DNA from: Purshia tridentata
Lineage: Eukaryota > Streptophyta > Magnoliopsida > Rosales > Rosaceae
DNA: 34,146 nt
NCBI GenBank assembly: GCA_003254885.1
Contig: QANT01002249.1
Coordinates: 1-34,146, forward strand
Direction: 5' to 3'
A program made the position numbers and the translations under genes. Below are positions 30,998 to 34,146 of the stretch, piece after piece. The notes below the pieces were generated by a model that ran no database searches, was not told the DNA's origin, and saw only the letters and a list, made by a program, of their open reading frames with translations. Each line of letters begins with the position of its first letter. Position 1 is the stretch's first letter.

Positions 30998-33042
30998 TTT
31001 GGTCAGGCTAAAGTGACAAGGAAAATTAAGCAAGAGTGGCTAGAAAGAATTTCTGTATGGTTTTGGGAGATGGTTATGTAAGAAAAGAAAAATCGAAGAT
31101 GGGTTTGGATTGATTGGGTTTCATATGTAGGAAGAAGAGATTCATACAGGAAGAGAACTGAGAGCTACCACAAGTACTACTTAAGCCAAAAAGATAAGTA
31201 TTTGTTTAAGGCACATTTTGACTAGAATCCAATGTAAGTGTCTTAATTTAAAAGCAATTTAACTTCCCTTGATTAGTGTGATCCTGCTGGCTTAAGGTCT
31301 CTTTGGGTTGTCTGTAGGATTGACATTGACTTGTGGTCTATGGAACAGACAAGCCGGATAATTGATCTTATTATGTTATCACATTCTCGAGGAGGTGGGT
31401 TGGACCCACTTTTCCAATCAACTCATTTTACCAATGTCACGGATCTTATGTGTGAAAGTCACTTTCAAGGCCACTTGGGCTTTTTTTTGTTGTTGCTAAT
31501 ATAGGTTCCATCACCCTTGGGTTGTATGTGAAGCCCAAGACTGATTTGCAAGATCAATTGGTTGGTTAGATTTGTTCAGTATAATAATAACACTTAAAAT
31601 GATATAAAAATAGTATTAATATATGAGCAAGCTTTACTATTTATATATGCAAAATATATTATACAAAAGTGACGAGGAATTGAAGGAGAATTGTTATTGC
31701 TTACCAACTATAATACAACAGCTTCACATGAGCAGACACAATATGGCTTCACCAAAAGACACAAGGAATGGCGTCATGGAGGACATGGAGGACCTGGAGG
31801 CTGCTTGCTTGTTCACATTATGTTTGAGGACAGTGATAGAATCTGCAATCCAATTATGACAAAATTGATGATACTTGTAGGATATTTCCTACCTTTGTAA
31901 TCAAATCCATGTTGGAAAAGGCAATACCCACCCATTAGTGGCAGGTTAATGTGGACCTACAGACTACATATATATTTTGCAGGCCTCGCCCACCACTATT
32001 AAAATCTTTCTTTTTTGGGTCGGAATCTTGTACAAGTGAGTGAGGAATGTAATCAAATATCCCAAGACTAATACTTTACAGGAGGGACTTGTAAGTTTCA
32101 TCCTATACCTTAAAACCCTACCTTGGTGCATTGCCCAATTAATAATTACAGATGCAACTACAGAATTTATGTAAAATTAGTTTAGTATCCCCTCTACTCA
32201 TTTTTCTCTTTTGAGTTTGGAGAATATTACATTAAACATTTAAATACTAACGATGAGCGTTCAAATACTGGTTACTACTTTTGATTACTTCCAAACACAA
32301 CAAGTGAATTGTGTTATGTTGTTTTTGAAGAGATAAGACTGTTTTATCCATAAACCCTCTCATGTAGATTTATCTACAATTAACCTTATGTCAATGTTTA
32401 GCTCCACCAATGGGATTTTGGGTATAATGGGCATTACAACCAGTCCACCAGAGATAAGTGATCTTATGGCACATGCTCAAAAAGTTTTTACGATATTGTT
32501 GATCATGGATTCATGGTTCTGAATCTTCTGATATTATTGGCAGCCATGGTCCATCTTAGGCAGTCTGGCCACACCTTTGATAAACCATGAAAGCAAAGTT
32601 AGTGAGCCACTAACTATATATATAGTTCATTTATGCAGGGCCCAAACCTGAAAGCTGTAGTGCTATCAAAATTTTATTCCTTTCATTCACAGCTTACTTT
32701 TGAAAGTGGGATATACTATTTTTAACATTTGGTATGTGACAGTTTCAATTGCATCGTGATTGCATAGAATATGCTGGGAAAGATCACAAATTCCTTCAAA
32801 CATGTTTTTTTCTCTTTTTTTTGTTTTTGACCAATCCTTGAAACATGGTTTGATAAGTGATTTAAGTCCCATGAATCATTGGGCCTATCTTTTTTAATCT
32901 TTTGGGCTTTCAATTGAAAAAATAAGATTGTTGGGCTTAAATTGTAAAGGTTGCTAGGGTTGGACCCGGTTGAATCCAGATCCAATAGTAGATTTGCCTT
33001 TAGTTTCGGACCTTTTGGTCAGTATAATCAAAAGTGCTTAAC
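30998..33042. other. 5' flank of paralogue C and intergenic DNA
   Basis: The leader (30998-31145) is similar to those of the other array members (TATGGTTTTGG, GGATTGATTGGGTTTC). TTTGTTTAAGGC at 31201-31212 matches part of a block shared upstream of A and B. Segment 32102-32200 resembles 28588-28680, the other side of gene C. No further gene is supported; short open frames at 31623-31900 have no family features. Confidence 0.45.
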
Positions 33043-33335
33043 AGGAGCTCATTTGGTAGTGCTTTTAGAATTGTCAAAAGTGCTTTCAAATCAGTAAAAG
33101 CGCTTTTAGTAGCGTTTGACAGAAATATATATAAGTACTTCTGAGTTATAAAAGTGCTTTAAGGGGTTTTTTGAGAAGCACTTGACAGGTGCTTTTATCA
33201 AGAAGCACTTCAAGTGTTTTTGGATGAACCACTTAGAATTTTGTTAAAAATTTGTATGTATTTCTTTGCAGAACCGCTTCTAGCAAAGCATTACTAAATA
33301 AAAACGCTTCTAAAAAACAGTACCAAACGGGCCCT
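33043..33335. mobile_element. MITE-like element with GGGCCCGTTTGGTA-type ends
   Basis: The left end (AGGAGCTCATTTGGTAGTGCTTTTAGA) matches the reverse complement of the right end (AGGGCCCGTTTGGTACTGTTTTTTAGA). In between are many copies of AAGTGCTTTT/AAAGCACTT in both orientations. It has no coding capacity. A target-site duplication is not clear (AACA-like on both sides). This end type is common in non-autonomous plant DNA transposons. Confidence 0.6.
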
Positions 33336-34146
33336 AAACAAATCTAATAATTTTAGAGAGTTCATAATGTAGCATTGAATTGATTTCATCACCTAACATT
33401 AAATTTAGCTTCTCTGCTTTTAGAAATGGTGTTGTTGGTGTCTTTCATCAAATCTCGTCCACTCATATAAATCCAACTACTTATTATTTTTAAGCATGTT
33501 AGTTGATGTAGCAAACCATAAGTCGTTGGATTTATATATAGATTAGATTTGATAAAAGACACTAATAGTACCATCTCTAAAGGCAGAGAAGCCGGATCCA
33601 CATAACATTCATAGACAAGCCATCAAAATCCTTGATTTTATTTCACAAAACTTGCATAAAATTACTTGATTTTAAAATTTTTTTATTTAAAAAAAACAAT
33701 ATGATACCAAAATGTACAATTTTGACAATTCGACATGAAGCACTAATAATTATATAGATGTTCTCCAATTTTTTTCCCTCTCCTTTTCTCTCCTCTTAAA
33801 CAGAGTGACCACTTCAAAACCATTTAATCAAAGGAGTAAATGGTTTATGATTTATTAATTTTTTACAATAATGATCCTTTAATGAAAACCTAATATATGA
33901 TATTTTTTATGATTATAAAACTACAATGTATAATGGGCCCCCATAATAAATCCTTTATTTAATCTTAAATGATGGATCTTTAATAAAAAAAGAAGAGGCT
34001 TGTAGAAACATATATATATAAGAGTGATTTATAGGCCGATTCAATTTTTTTTCCTCTCTTAGACTAATACTTTAATAAATTTTTATTTTTGACTAAGGTC
34101 CAAAAATATTTTTCAGATGTTTTTAATTTAAAAAATGTGTAATATT
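33336..34146. other. intergenic, AT-rich
   Basis: No gene or RNA is recognised. Two diverged segments in opposite orientation (33418-33480 and 33520-33585, sharing TTTATATRWRTGG/GACACTAATAG-like stretches) may be arms of an old foldback element, but support is weak. Confidence 0.3.

Noticed and set aside
31623..31900. Two overlapping small frames after transporter C
   Set aside because: A short GGACATGGAGGACCTGGAGG-type repeat makes them look protein-like; no domain, promoter or homologue is recognisable.
1..34146. CRISPR array, prokaryotic operon, integrated virus or organellar DNA
   Set aside because: No regular spaced repeats, viral polymerase or capsid motifs, or plastid/mitochondrial genes are seen; the gene structures are plant nuclear.

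Overview
This is plant nuclear DNA. It has AT-rich intergenic space, GT-AG introns in three multi-exon genes, several MITE-like elements, and plant-only families (hybrid proline-rich protein, PELPK-like wall protein, nodulin-like MFS transporters). Protein style and element types suggest a woody eudicot, probably Rosaceae. That placement is inference, since no species marker is present.

Left part (1-6.5 kb): a 533-bp hAT-type MITE is followed by a complete nine-exon gene on + for a SKA1-like spindle/kinetochore protein (1132-4838, 269 aa). Its third exon is tandemly duplicated. Next come a frameshifted hybrid proline-rich protein pseudogene (6476-6884) and a gene-poor stretch with a MITE (7407-7895), an isolated G-box palindrome and a hairpin.

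Middle (10.6-19.5 kb): two intron-rich genes on the - strand. One is a shugoshin (10628-13379, nine exons, 294 aa). The other is a 12-exon gene resembling the plant NSE6/ASAP1 subunit of SMC5/6 (14858-19389, 458 aa). With SKA1, three neighbouring genes act in chromosome segregation or chromosome maintenance. Two have perfect E2F-type sites just upstream and two have AACGG cores resembling M-phase activator elements.

Right part (20.8-34.1 kb): a secreted proline-rich PELPK-like protein (20810-21256, +) has a duplicated 3' end separated by 343 bp that begins at a single N. It is followed by a tandem array of three nodulin-like/NFD4-type MFS transporter genes on -. The first is a wrecked pseudogene (about 22.58-24.26 kb); the other two are intact and intronless, 574 aa each (24952-26676 and 29273-30997). 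Flanking repeats show the array grew by segmental duplication. The rest is intergenic, with MITE-like elements.

The most distinctive trait is the number of short, local direct duplications (30 to about 270 bp), in an exon, introns, UTRs, a MITE, a pseudogene and spacers. I found no evidence of a novel multi-gene system. Exon boundaries were derived by hand from splice signals and reading-frame continuity.
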